Assembly (NCBI GenBank): GCA_020226215.1
Contig: CM035236.1
Location: 1,803,001 to 1,867,000 of the forward strand
Direction of reading: 5' to 3'
From: Sindora glabra
Lineage: Eukaryota; Streptophyta; Magnoliopsida; Fabales; Fabaceae
DNA: 64,000 nucleotides
Shown here: positions 1 through 10,905 of the stretch, in pieces
Layout: each line of letters opens with the position of its first letter
Numbering within the stretch: the stretch's first letter is position 1
Translations under genes and position numbers: made by a program
The notes under the pieces: model-generated
Databases searched by the model: none
What the model saw: only the letters and a program-made list of their open reading frames with translations
What the model was told of the DNA's origin: nothing

Positions 1-426
1 AAATACTAATTTATATAAATATCATTGTTGCTTAAAAGGCAGTCATAAAATTATCATCAAAATAATTGATCTAGTGGTATTAAGTTAATATTTTATCTTA
101 AAAGTTATGAATTTGAATTAAGATATTAATTATTCACAAGGAGGAAAAAAGTTTTTATTTAGTGTGTTGTTATTCTACATTTGAACTTAGTCTTGTTTCA
201 TTTAAAATAAATGAGAGTTGTATTTTATTTTTTAGGGAAAACAAAAGTTAGACACCAATGGGAGCAATCCCTTTATATAATAGTATAGATATTTTAAATT
301 TATGTATTTATGAAAAATTGGAATTTGATACTAAAGTGACTAATTTAATAACAAATCGAGCTCAAATCAAGCATGAAGCTCATTTATAATTTGACTAAAT
401 TTTTTATATATCATTATCTAGTTAAT
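1..426. other. AT-rich intergenic DNA, nothing recognised
   Basis: This stretch is almost entirely A and T, and every frame is closed by frequent stops. I see no domain, tRNA or structured repeat. It ends where the CACTA-type terminus begins. Confidence 0.6.
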
Positions 427-860
427 CACTACAAGAATTTTGTAATTTAGCAACAAAAATTAGTGATGAAATATAAGTCACAAATTTAATTTTTAGCCTA
501 ATTTTAGAAATTAAAAAAATATAACTTTTAATAAAATAAATAACAATGGAACATTTCCTAATTATTGTTAATTTCATCAATAAATAATGTGAAAAGATTA
601 CTTACAGAATTAGTGATAGAAGATTTTCTTTTTAAAAAAATTTATCGTCAAAAAATTGTATGAAATTTAGAAAATCCTTTAATAGAAAATTTAAATTTTT
701 GCAAAAAATTGCAATGGAATTAAAATGATTTGATAATAAATCTGTAGCTAAATTAAATGTATTATTTTATTAAGTTTAAATTTATAATGAAAATTACCGT
801 CACTAATTCCATTGTTATCTTTTGAATATAACAATTAAACGATAAAAGCTCCTTATTTTA
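427..860 (+). repeat. CACTA 5' terminus and subterminal repeats
   Basis: The terminal CACTACAAGAA is followed by several degenerate copies of TTAGTGATGAAA / CCGTCACTAATT in both orientations. In the CACTA family the transposase binds short subterminal motifs of this kind. The three bases before the end are AAT, a candidate for the 3-bp target duplication, but it cannot be confirmed without the other end. Confidence 0.65.
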
Positions 861-1829
861 GCAAATGACATTTTCTCTCCTGAAACCCTTTATCACCACA
901 CCTCTTTAGCCTTTGTTGCCATCCTTTACTCTCCTTAATATCTTTTACTGCCTCCAAAAGCTTTTTTATTATGCCCTCTCTCTTTTAATCTTTTTTTTTT
1001 TTGTAAAAGGCGAGTTTTGTTGCTTAGGTTTGTTTAATAGTTTTGTGTGGAAGTTTTTAGATTTCTCTAGTAATTGAAGTTTAACTTATACTTTTCATGT
1101 ACTGCATAAGTATTGAAATGTTTTACAATTAGAATGTGAATTGAATCTATAAACTTAATGATTTAGGATTTGATGAAATAAAATTTGGATTTATATGTAA
1201 TTAGGGCTTTTATTTTGATTTAATTTGATACTATGATGATTTAAGGTTGATTAATATATTACAATGTATACATTGACTTTTTGTTTTCATGATTGCATTA
1301 GTTTTATTGATGTTATAATTAATTTACTCTTAGATCAGTAGATATATATAGGTGATAGGTAGTTATAGAGTTGAAATTAGAATAGTTGATGCTTTAGTAT
1401 TTTAAATATGTATTTCACTTATATGTTGCAACATAATTTTATTTGAATAGTAGTTAATGAATTGTTGGATAACATTTATATTATACAAAATAAGTATAGA
1501 TGTGCTTGAACATAAGCAATAAATATATAATAGAGTAGGTCCTAGTTAATTAGAAATAATAGCTAAATTGAATGAATGAGTTCATTGCATATGCTTGTAT
1601 AGAGGAGATTTTTTTTGAAAATTTAAAGGATTAGATGTCTATGTGCTAAGTGTGAATGAAGGAAGATTTTTGTGCTTAGTATTGTGGTTAAACATTTTTA
1701 TAGGAAATGATTCAAACCTAATTATTGGTGTTAGATATCTTACGGAGAGCAGATACCTTAATTCAAAGCTAGACATAACAATCCAAAGTCACCAAAGGCA
1801 AGTATTGGGTTTGAAGAACCTTGTAACTG

Positions 1830-1830
<1 letters not shown>
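861..1830. other. Internal CACTA non-coding region
   Basis: This stretch lies between the subterminal repeats and the transposase remnant. It includes a T-run near 990-1002. No open frame longer than chance and no domain is visible. It is probably the 5' non-coding region or eroded first exons of the transposon. Confidence 0.4.

Positions 1831-1884
<54 letters not shown>
1831..1884 (+). repeat. (AAT)18 microsatellite
   Basis: This is an uninterrupted trinucleotide run of about 18 AAT units. It creates spurious poly-isoleucine or poly-leucine open frames in two frames, which should not be read as proteins. It lies just upstream of the recognisable transposase sequence. Confidence 0.95.
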
Positions 1885-1885
<1 letters not shown>

Positions 1886-2579
1886 GATTTATATATATGA
1901 ATTTTGGAGAAAATTTTAACATGAATGTTGGAAAATCTTTTAACCCCAATGTTGAAGGTCTTACTATATATTGGCTAGTGCATAATAACCTTCAACCACA
2001 TTGTGTTGTCCATTGTAGTTAAATTATTAAGTATAAAATCATATTATAACCTTTCAAAGCAATGCCATTATGAAATATGCCAATTGATAAGAGAATGCAT
2101 GATCAAAGGGAATTAAATGCCTCAAGATTTTTATAAATTGAAGAAAATGATTTCCAAGTTAGGTCTTGGATATGATAAGATAGATTGTTATGTTAATGGT
2201 TGTACATTTTATTACAAATAACATCTAGATAAGAAGGAATTCATTTTTTATAACCATCTCGCTATACATTCCGAAGATCTAATTAAGGATGATATAGGGA
2301 TATTTCTAGCAAAAAACTGTGATACTTGCCCTTTGCTCTTAGACTTTAAAAGTTGTACACATCAAAGTCAACTGCTAGCTCAATAAGATTGTATCATGAA
2401 AACCTTTATGTGTCAAGGGTTCTATCTCACCCATTAAATGGAAAGTATAGAAGCACTTTAACCACACCCATACTTAATTTGGTAATAATCCTAAAAAATG
2501 AGATTAGGCTTGTGTATAGATGGCTTCACTCATTTTGGCTAATCAGACAAATTTATTCATGTTAGCTTATGATTGTGAC
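1886..2579 (+). pseudogene. TNP2-like CACTA transposase remnant, 5' part
   Basis: Reading across frames gives the characteristic TNP2 (En/Spm TNPD) series. ISKLGLGYDKID followed by a cysteine-bearing NGC and FYYK lies near 2146-2205. A CPLL segment near 2329 corresponds to the CPxCG region. RLGLCIDGF lies near 2500-2530, where functional proteins have NVRLGLxTDGFxPF. Several in-frame stops (for example after FYYK and after HFG) and frame changes show it is dead. The reading continues without loss on the far side of the solo LTR, which interrupted it between the region after the DGF block and the YNLPPW block. Family assignment is secure; no function remains. Confidence 0.8.
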
Positions 2580-3209
2580 TGTTGGGAATTCGGATTATCA
2601 CATGCAGCGGAATTTTAAATGTTGATCCGAATTCTACCTAGGATCCATGCAAAAAGCATGAGTCAATGATTGGGATTTTACCTATTGGGCACTCGTGTTT
2701 TTACTGATCAAAACTTGAGAGCGGATGAATCAAACGCCGGCCGGAAGGTACAGCGTCTCTACGGTATCCACACGGAGTGAACAACGACCTCTCACCCTCC
2801 ACATGTCTGCTAGGATGCGTTTTTCTCTCTAAGAATTAGGATTGGATGTTTTTGAGTGATTCAGGGTTTATATGGAAGCTTAAAACGTGATTTTTAAGTG
2901 CTGCCCTCAAGTCCCTTTTTATAGAACTTAGGCAAGCCATAATCCTAGTCCTACTAGGATAATGCTTCCAAAATCCTAATCACACTTAACAACTCATCTT
3001 ATCCTTATCCTAGAGATAATGGGAAGAGATAAGACTTATCTATTAATTATCTAATATTAGATAATGATATTATCTCATAATATAAATATCTTAATATTAG
3101 ATAATTGCATATAGTTATCAAATATCAAAATAATATTATCTCATAATATATTTATCTAATATCTGATAAGATAATTACTTGATATTACTTTAATATCAAA
3201 TAATATCAC

Positions 3210-3265
<56 letters not shown>

Positions 3266-4255
3266 GTGAATTTATTATTCTTAATAATATATATGCACGA
3301 AAATAAGTCCAATTAATTGGATATTAATATAATTAAAGTTCAATTAATTATTGTCTTATTCCTACTCCTTTTGTGTGACCCTGTAGGTTCTTACTACGTT
3401 GACAATGACTTATTATTGAGCTATAGACAGCGAGCGGTATCTAGCAATACATCACTGCCACTCAAGTAGTAAGAATGTCTGTGATTCGATATCCACCTAA
3501 TACATGATCAACGTTTTACATCATGACCCTTTTGTAATAATATCCAAATTGAACTGGAGGCATGGAATGTGTCATCCTCGTAAATGTTCAATTTATATTT
3601 CTTGATACTGAGTAGACTTAAAATAAATAATTAATATCACATATTAATTCAACTGAGCATGGCCATGCATTTCTAAGTCTCACTCAATCAAGGGGCCCAA
3701 GGATATTTCTCTTTTATACAAGAGTAACAAAATCCCATTTACATCACTCACTTCCCTCTGCATGATTTATGACACACCCAATCAATGCCCTACTTGTCAC
3801 CTGATTAAAGGTGACATAGGACAATATTAAAGTGAGTAATTTCTCATGTAGGGAACCGTAGTGACTTCAGGTCAAAGGTTTATGTGTAGTTGTGATCATA
3901 TGAGAATAACTTATGACACGTTTATCCATGCAATATTCTCATAGTGGGTCAGTCCAGTACATTGTTCACTAGCAATGTACTCATGTATTGACTTGATATC
4001 ACATATCCATGATTCGTAATCATCAGTCACTATACATGCTAGTCTCGATGTATTATTACTATCCTTTTCATAATAATACTTGACTAGGGGCATTTTAGGA
4101 ATAGCAAAGCTATTCCAAGGATAATTATTATATTAAGTTATAAATTGCGCATAATAATAATAAAAACAAAATATAATAATTAAATTGCCTAAAACATAAT
4201 ACATTGTATATAACTTCAATCATCAATATGATTGGCTCTAGGACATACACCAACA
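2580..4255 (+). mobile_element. Solo LTR, 1676 bp, target duplication GTGAC
   Basis: The element begins TGTTGGGAATTCGG and ends CATACACCAACA, so it has TGTTGG...CCAACA ends. It is flanked on both sides by GTGAC (2575-2579 and 4256-4260). No coding sequence is present, so it is read as a solo LTR left by recombination between the two LTRs of a retrotransposon. It contains an AT microsatellite (3213-3260). A second, more diverged copy lies at 58458-60108. On the plus strand, removing the element and one GTGAC restores continuity of the TNP2 reading, independent proof of insertion. Copia is the likelier superfamily from the TGTTGG ends, but there is no internal domain to prove it. The stretch 3911-4093 read on the minus strand is open but not a gene. 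Confidence 0.88.
3213..3260 (+). repeat. (AT)n microsatellite in solo LTR
   Basis: This is a pure AT dinucleotide run of about 24 units inside the LTR. The corresponding place in the sister copy (near 59085-59105) has no long AT run, so the tract expanded after the two copies separated, or was lost in the other. Confidence 0.95.
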
Positions 4256-4260
4256 GTGAC

Positions 4261-5440
4261 CACTTACAATCTCCTTCCATGGATGTATAAGAAATAAGAG
4301 TACATGTTCCTTAATTTGATTATCCTTGATTTTGGTAGTTCAAAGGCTAACATGAATGTCTACTTGCAACCTCTAATAAAATGAATTAAAATTGTTGTTA
4401 GAAATGGTACATATATATAAGATGCAATTTTAAAATAAAATTTTACTTTATGAGTTGTATTATTATGGATCATTAATGATTTTCTTGCATATGAGCTATT
4501 ATTTGGTTGGTAGGAAGTTAGCATGCCCTATTTATATGAAGTTTTCTAAAGCATTCACATTAAAATATAGTTGAAAGAGTTTATTCCTTAATTACCATAT
4601 ATTTGGATTACTTTAAGATCCTTCATTTAGGAGGAATAGAAATGCTTTAAAAAAAATAAGGTAGGTAGATCCTGTTTACCCTTAAGAATTGATGCTGAAA
4701 ATCTTTGGAAAAAAGTTATGTATGTACCCCAGGTTGTTCAAAAGGCATGTAGTGCATAGTAAGGGGTATAAAGAATCTATACTTGAAAAAAGCAAAGTAT
4801 TTTTTGGTAGTTGCCTTACTTGCAATTAAAATTTATTTATCGTAATTTGAATGTCATCTATGTTGAGAAGAATATATTTGATAATGTGTTTAATATAGTA
4901 GTGGATGTGACTGATAAAACAAAGGATAATACGAAAGTTAAGATAGATTTTATAAGCACAATGAACTTGAGTTAATTCAATAAACCAATGAGAGAATGTT
5001 TAAGTCTAAGGCATAATACATGTTGAATATGGAGCAGAAAAGAGCATTATTTGAGTGAATATAAGACTTAAAACTTTTAAACAATTTTACTTCAAATATA
5101 TGAGAGTGTAAGATGATAGGAATAATGAGTCATGATTGTCACATATTCATGAAATAATTATTTCCTATTACCTTTAAAGCATTGTCATAGTTCATTTGGA
5201 ATGTAGTAATTGTGCAGAATTTATTTTTCAAGGATTTGTGCTCAAGCACCTTACAAGAAGAACAATTATTGGAAATAAAACAAAATATTCATGTCACCAA
5301 TTATAAGTTGGAATAAATATTTCTTCTAGCCTTTTTTGAGTCATTAAAGCACCTTCCATTATACTTTCCATATGAAGCTTCAGTAAGAAGCCTTATCTAA
5401 TATAGTTGGATGTATCTATTTGAAAAGAAAATTCATTAAT
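4261..5440 (+). pseudogene. TNP2-like CACTA transposase remnant, 3' part
   Basis: The reading resumes directly after the solo LTR with TYNLLPWM (4261), then NVYLQPL (near 4352-4372, family IDVYLQPLIDEL). INDFLAYELL follows near 4470-4499 (family TINDFPAYGMLSGW). An 'AFKKNKV...RIDAEN' stretch near 4645-4700 is next, then DKTKDNTKVKID near 4913-4948, SHDCHIF near 5129-5150 and WMYLFERK near 5411-5434. The order is the standard TNP2 order. There are many stops and frameshifts. The C-terminal end of the family is not visible beyond about 5440. Confidence 0.8.
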
Positions 5441-6200
5441 TAAGTCATTGATTTAGTTATATCCTTAAATATCGACAATTAATTATAGATTTTAAAATAT
5501 AATTTTATTAAATATTTTATTTATAAACATAATATGTATGTATGTATGTATGTATGTATGTGCGTGAGAATGTGTGTCGTGTCTATGTTTATATAGAAAT
5601 CATAACAAGTAATAATAATGCTTTTTATAGATGAGTAAGAGAAATAAATTGTAATCATCAAATCTTGTATTTATAAATAAGGGATGAAAACATAAAATCA
5701 TGAAATTTTTTTAAATGATCACATGATTGTCAATTTTATTTTAATCTTATTCATTAACAAAAAATTTTATGGCTGCAATTGGTTCCTTCCATTACCATAT
5801 AAGAGCAATGCACTTACTTCATGTGCCCCTAGTTTATCCATATCTATTTATTTTTTATTTTTTATTTTGTGTGTCTATATATTGAATTAGCACATGATAC
5901 AAATAAGTTAATTTTTTATTAATTTAGATTTGACTCATTTAAATTTTGTAATAGATTATTAAATTCATGTATTATTTATTTTTCTTAAAAACTTAGCTTA
6001 CTGAATAAAAATTTAAATATAATTACAAACTACCCGTGAATTAATTTAACTTATGATCAACCTTAATTTTGATTATATTTTAATTTTCATCATCAATTAT
6101 ATAGTTTGATAGCTATGATTGTTCTTTTATTTTTCATATAAAAACGCCCCTCCTATTAAATATATACTCACGTCGACACCGATATATATTCTCTTTTGTC
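5441..6200. other. AT-rich DNA with a (TATG)n microsatellite
   Basis: Apart from a TATG tetranucleotide run at 5533-5561 this is low-complexity AT-rich DNA. The missing right end of the CACTA element might have been here, but no CTTGTAGTG-like end is visible. Confidence 0.5.
5533..5561 (+). repeat. (TATG)n microsatellite
   Basis: About seven tandem TATG units followed by degenerate TGCG/TGTG steps. Confidence 0.9.
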
Positions 6201-7168
6201 ATGGATTTGGGTGAGCATCTTTATATTCATCATACTTTGGACACAAATTGCAATGTATGGTCTCCTATGAAAACCCTAACGACTGCCACTTACACTTGAA
6301 AAGTTTTTTTTTTCATTGGCCAAAAAGAAGTTCAATTATAAAGTTGACGTATCATAAGGCAAACAATTCTTATAGTTTTCATGCATGTGAATTAGGACCA
6401 CAATCCACCAAATAATCTTTGATATTTCTTTTCTAATTATTGTTCTTCTGGCCATCCAACCAAATTTCCACATCCATGACATCGAGCTCCTTTTATAATA
6501 TTCTTTCCTTTTTTTTTTCCCTTAACAATACTGAAATTATATTTTCAATCCTAAGAAATTTTCATTTCAAGATAATGGAAAAAAAAAGCTACATTGCAAG
6601 ATATTTATTAAGAGCCATACAAAAAAAAAAAAAAAACATTTTGTCACCTCCACAAGGAGAGTAGAAGACCATAAATTAAATATGCGTATAAAAATGATTA
6701 ATTTTAATATTTTCATATTAATATTCATCGTATTAATTAGTTTCATGTAAATATATATATTTTATGGATAAAATCAGAATTTCGTGTAGAAACATATACA
6801 AAATTTTATATTTAACACAACAAATATTACTATATAACATGCAAAATTTAAATTCCTAAAAACAATTTCACAAAAAAAAAATCCTAAAAACAGCTTAAAT
6901 GAAATTACTCAATAGACCAACGAAATATCTGTACAAACAAAGTTTTCATATCAATGACTTAATTAAGAATTCAAATTCCAAAATAGCCAATATTCAACGC
7001 ATGCATGAACAGACACAATATGTTCAGAGTATATAATTATCTGAGAAAGTATATAAATAGAGCTTTATGTACGCATTATCAAGTATATATCTAATCTTAT
7101 ATATCTAAAAGCAAAATTACTATCAATCCTTCTTTAAGCATCAACGGCCCAATCTGCATGCCATTGTT
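6201..7168. other. Region downstream of BEL1, including its probable 3' UTR
   Basis: BEL1 is transcribed toward lower coordinates, so the right end of this stretch should hold its 3' untranslated region and polyadenylation site. AT-rich text with several A-runs (near 6580, 6618 and 6870) is present. I cannot place a poly(A) site with confidence. No other gene is visible. Confidence 0.5.
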
Positions 7169-10100
7169 CTATCCAGCCAAGTCGTGAAGCAACTGCGCCC
7201 CCATCAGATTTCTGTAGGGAAGATTTTGCACTTCTCCATCCAAAAGAGAGTACTGTATGGGCTGACAATCTTCCATTTGCTCCCTCGGGTAGAACAGAGA
7301 AGAACTCTGATTCACCGCTGGGAAGGCCAAGCTCACACCGCTTCCCCCATGTTGCTGCAACCCTAACGTCAACGATACGCCTCCGTTGAAGCTCTGATTG
7401 CCATTCTCATTAGTGTAAGAAACCATGCCTGCTGAGTATGCTGAAAAATCAAGCTCCATTGACCCAAATTCCGATTGGTCATTGGGAATCTGATGGTTTT
7501 TGCTGCTCTTGGAATCATTTTTATGGTCTGGATTGTTGATGATGGAGGAGACACACTCCGAGTCAATCCGAACAAGCCGATCCGGTGTCGGCTTCTGATC
7601 TTCAAGTCGGGTTAAGGGTGGGTTTTGAATGTTCCGACCACTGTCATTGGGATCGGTGACAGGCTCGGAGGGAGCCATGTTGTTTTCACGATCCTTCAGT
7701 TCTTCTAAGTACATTTCTTCCACCATTGGCTTCCATAGTCTCACCCTCGCATTAATAAACCAATTTGATACCTGTGTGTATTGAAACACCTGTGGGTCAG
7801 ATGGGACTGCATGCATGCCAATGAGTTGCAAAATAAGGGATTTTGCTTTGATATATAGGGTTGAATTTGTAAATATAGTTTTCAGAAAAAAAAAGGTCAA
7901 ACCTTTGACAAATATACCAAAAGCTACATTTCCATCATCAAAAGTTAAATCACAAGTTTTTTTGAAAAGCACTTTATGAATTCAATTGTGGGGTGCTAAA
8001 AATATGATAATATTTATAACAAAACGTGCATGATACATTTTTTAAAACCGTATGAAAGCAAAACACTATTTAGGATTTTGTCTCGGATTTTATTGTGTAA
8101 AATAATACAAAAATAAAAAGGATTGAATTTAAGAAAGATATATCATATATGTACGTGCCTGGCTTCTTGAGAGGCCTGTTTGGCGGGCTAAAATATGTTT
8201 GTCAACATCACTTGGGTACCTGCGAAAGTTGCACACATAAAATCTGACTTGCAATGTTTATGAGAGATGGATAGAGGAAGGGGTCCTACGGCGAAGAATT
8301 AAACCCAGAGCAAAATAATAGGAAAAAGAGCGTGGATCAACATCAAATGCTATATATCCATATATATGAAAAAACAAAACAAAACAAAATGACAAAAGAA
8401 AAACGAAAAGATGGAATCTGAATGGCAATGCACAGAAACAACCAAATAAATGTAAGTAGAATATTACAAAAATTTTATTTTGCAAGGGTAAACGAATGAT
8501 TGAGATATTATACAGAAACTGCCAGTTGTTTTCTTTTCACCTTTGGAGAAAACAATATTGGTTCTTTCTCAAAATCTACTTTGTAGCTTACTCATAAAAA
8601 GACTCGAATTAATCTAGCAAAGCAGTAATACTTGGGATCCAGAGAGAGACGGAGAATACGTACGGATGAAGAAAGTGCTCGAAGAGCCAAGCTCTGAGAA
8701 CCGAGACAGATCTCTCTGGAAGGCCACGCTGTGGTCTCCATGGATGAGTTTCCATTATGCTCATTTGCTGGAATGCTTTTTGCTGTCTCAGTGCTTGGTC
8801 TATCATTTTCAACCTTGGTGTTTCTCCCTTTGTTGTGCCCGGTGCAACGGGGTCTTTCTCTCCCATCGCTTTTCTTGTGGCGTCGATCTGACCCAAAATC
8901 CCATCTTTTAAACATCTGAAATGTCTTGACATGGCTTTCAAGGCCAGCGCTGAGTAAACTGTGGCAGCTCCATTCCCAGCCACTGCTTCAAACGATGATA
9001 CCACCGCCTTCATCTGATTACGGTAGTGCTTGTATCTTCTGTCCACCTTGAGAAGATGACAAATGCATTACAAGTGAAAGAAACACTAAAAAGCTTCGCT
9101 TGAAAGTTACACCCAGCATAGAATATGACAATATTTACAAGTTGAAGTGTAATAATAAGATGAAAACAAATGCCAACGGAATTTTTTTTTATAGAGGTGT
9201 ATATGCATATATATAGAATTATCTGAAGGTAAAGGAATAAAAAAGAAGCCCCAATTTGTCAGGAGGTGGGCATTAATGAAAAGGCCCGCAGTCGCATAAT
9301 TAGTTCAAGAATCAAAGTTGAAAGACCCCAATCCCATCAACCACTACCAAAAAGTTATGGACTTTGATACTAGTTCACTTGAAGTGAAGGGGTATATGGT
9401 TTCTACATGGCTTTCCCACAACTTGTGGAACGATAAAGATATTGCAGTGACACGGGGAAAACTAATAAATGAGGAAAATTAACATTAAGATTTAAGAAAC
9501 ATATATACCTCATCCAGCATGGAAAGCAGCCTTGACTTTCTCTTCTGTAATTCCACGAATTCAAGGGCGCTGAGCTGCTTCTTCGAGGAATTACCGCTGT
9601 TGTTGTCGTCTTCTTCCCACCGTTTGTTCTTCTGAGATTGAGGCTTTTGCTTTAGTATGTCAGTTTGCCTTGTTCCAAGACTGCAAAACTCGTTCAGAAG
9701 TTGCTGTGCTGGGATCAAGTACTTGCAGTTTCTGAGCAAGAAATTATTTCCTTGATGATAAATATTTGCAGCGGCTTTACCCAAATACCCATCTCGAGAA
9801 CTTGAAGAAAGAAAATCCTGTTGTTGGTTATCAGTCTGCCTTAGCTCAAAAGATTGTAACCCAACACTCGAAGGATTGGCCGAGCTAAGCGAGAGAGAAA
9901 GACCTTGGCTTGGCCTTTCATTTCCTTCACAAGGGAATACACACCTCAAAGAAGAATCATCAACAAGCATTCTATTCTCTTGCCAAGGGGCAGAATCATG
10001 AGGACCCACGATTAGATTCTCGCTATTTGTTTCAGAAATCCCCGATGCGAGGTCTGGTTTATTAAACTGATGTTGATGATAGAAATTGCTGGAAGACTCG

Positions 10101-10381
10101 TTTAGGGTCTTGGAAGAGGAAGGACCAGCATGTTTGCCCAAAAAGCTTTTCCACATAACTGCGTTACTGTCAGTCTGTTGCTGTAGATTCTTTGAAAACC
10201 CTATCATTTCCATGCCAGTGGTGAGGTTGAACATCTCCGGGTCGGACACGAAGCCTTGGATCTGGTTCACCATATGGGTCTGAATGGTCGGGTTACCTGA
10301 CGATACATCCGAGAAGCAGAATCCAGCTGATGATGCCACCATGTCGTCCCTGGATTTATCTCCGCAGAGTTCTCGAGCCAT
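7169..10381 (-). CDS. BEL1: BEL1-like TALE homeodomain transcription factor (BEL1 orthologue), four exons
   Basis: Exons on the minus strand are 10381-9509, 9046-8664, 8219-8159 and 7771-7169, giving 639 residues ending at TAG. Introns 1 and 2 are GT-AG and intron 3 is GC-AG. I chose the ATG at 10381 (MARELCGDKS) because upstream codons are not ATG. Visible domains: a first ZIBEL motif (GLSLSLSS, ~160-167); the SKY box (CKYLIPAQQLLNEFC, ~219-233); the BELL domain (~267-385, ending LRQQKAFQQM); and a TALE homeodomain (~394-456) with the PYP three-residue loop and WFINARVRLWKP recognition helix (~443-454). A second ZIBEL motif (VSLTLGLQ, ~571-578) and a C-terminal NLPYRNLMGAQLLHD follow. From family knowledge, BELL proteins pair with KNOX proteins through SKY/BELL and bind TGAC-core DNA in the nucleus. 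The MAR start, NQIQGF near residue 39 and the C-terminal tail match Arabidopsis BEL1, which specifies ovule integument identity, rather than other BLH members. Function here is inferred from orthology. Confidence 0.94.
7772..8158 (-). other. BEL1: BEL1 intron 3, predicted GC-AG intron
   Basis: Exon 3 must be 61 bases (one base plus 20 codons, YPSDVDKHIL...SRSQ) to keep the homeodomain in frame with VSNWF of exon 4. The exon then ends AGCCAG and the intron starts GCACGTAC, a GC donor. The acceptor is ACACACAG at 7772. A GT lies four bases further into the intron, but using it would add four bases and shift the frame inside the recognition helix. GC donors with a strong CAG exon end are a known minor class of functional plant introns. 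Confidence 0.85.
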
Positions 10382-10905
10382 GAAACACAATTGGTTTGTT
10401 CTTCTCTTTCCCTGATGCTAAACGAAAATACAGCTTCCGCAGCTGAAACTAATTTGGATCGGCTCCCCCACAAAAACTCCACTGGACAAGAGTTGAAAAG
10501 CGTTAAGACAGATCATTATATATATGATCTGATCGAGTGGAAAGGATGAAAATTGAAAGATTTTGATTGTTTCTATAAAAGCAACTCCGAGAATATCATA
10601 CCACAAGGGAAGAACGTTGGGGTTGGTGGCAGTGATGTGAAGTTGATCGGAGGCAAATTCAGGATGGATGATGATGGTAGAATATTGGAGAAGAAAGTGG
10701 GAGCTCCTTTTTTTCTCAGACTTGCTCTCTTAATAAGCCAAACATATTTGGTGTACCATGGAAAACCAGCCCGCGAAGAAAGAAGGAAAGAAAGAAGAGA
10801 GATCAGATAGGAGTGATGATGAAGAGGAAGGTAGAGAGCTTCATGACATGATCATCATTTCATATATTCCTTCCTCTCTCTCTCTCTCTCTCTCTATCCC
10901 CCTGT
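10382..10905 (-). promoter_or_regulatory. BEL1: Predicted BEL1 5' leader with intron, uORF and GA tract
   Basis: Reading leftward from a TATA-like TATTTATA (10939-10932), the transcript would start near 10900 and cross a GA tract and a CT-rich leader. A short upstream reading frame starts at ATG 10759 and ends at TAA 10730 (nine codons). A plausible leader intron runs 10601-10482, with donor GTATGATA and a pyrimidine-rich acceptor CTTGTCCAG. Leader introns occur in many BELL genes. All of this is inference from sequence; transcript evidence is needed to fix the start site. Confidence 0.45.
10870..10897 (-). repeat. GA/CT dinucleotide tract at BEL1 transcription start region
   Basis: About 12-13 CT units on the plus strand, reading GA on the gene strand. 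Tracts of this kind near ovule-gene promoters are known targets of BBR/BPC GAGA-binding proteins. Its position at the predicted start region of BEL1 makes a regulatory role possible, but it may be a simple leader microsatellite. Confidence 0.9.

Larger units (their letters stand above)
427..5440 (+). mobile_element. Decayed CACTA (En/Spm) DNA transposon
   Basis: The left end begins CACTACAAGAATTTTG at 427, the classic CACTA terminal inverted repeat start. The next ~400 bases repeat the short word TTAGTGAT or its complement (for example near 460, 611 and 801), which looks like the subterminal repeats that bind CACTA transposases. A TNP2-type transposase remnant follows on the plus strand (about 1886-5440). 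It is interrupted by a solo LTR at 2580-4255. I could not find the matching right end (CTTGTAGTG), so the right boundary given is simply the last recognisable transposase sequence. The element has many stops and frameshifts and is surely inactive. Confidence 0.75.

Noticed and set aside
1643..1949. Open frames on both strands across the AAT run, with poly-Ile and poly-Leu
   Set aside because: They exist only because a trinucleotide repeat cannot contain stops in those frames. No similarity or gene context.
3911..4093. Short minus-strand protein within the solo LTR
   Set aside because: It lies wholly inside non-coding LTR sequence and the sister copy at 58458-60108 does not support it.
7169..7972. 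267-residue continuous frame as a separate gene
   Set aside because: The first ~67 residues are intron 3 sequence. The coding part begins at VSNWF (7771) and is exon 4 of BEL1.
8609..9046. 145-residue continuous minus-strand frame as a full exon
   Set aside because: Only 9046-8664 is exon. The frame reads past the GT donor at 8663 into intron 2, and the true homeodomain continuation is the 61-base exon at 8219-8159.
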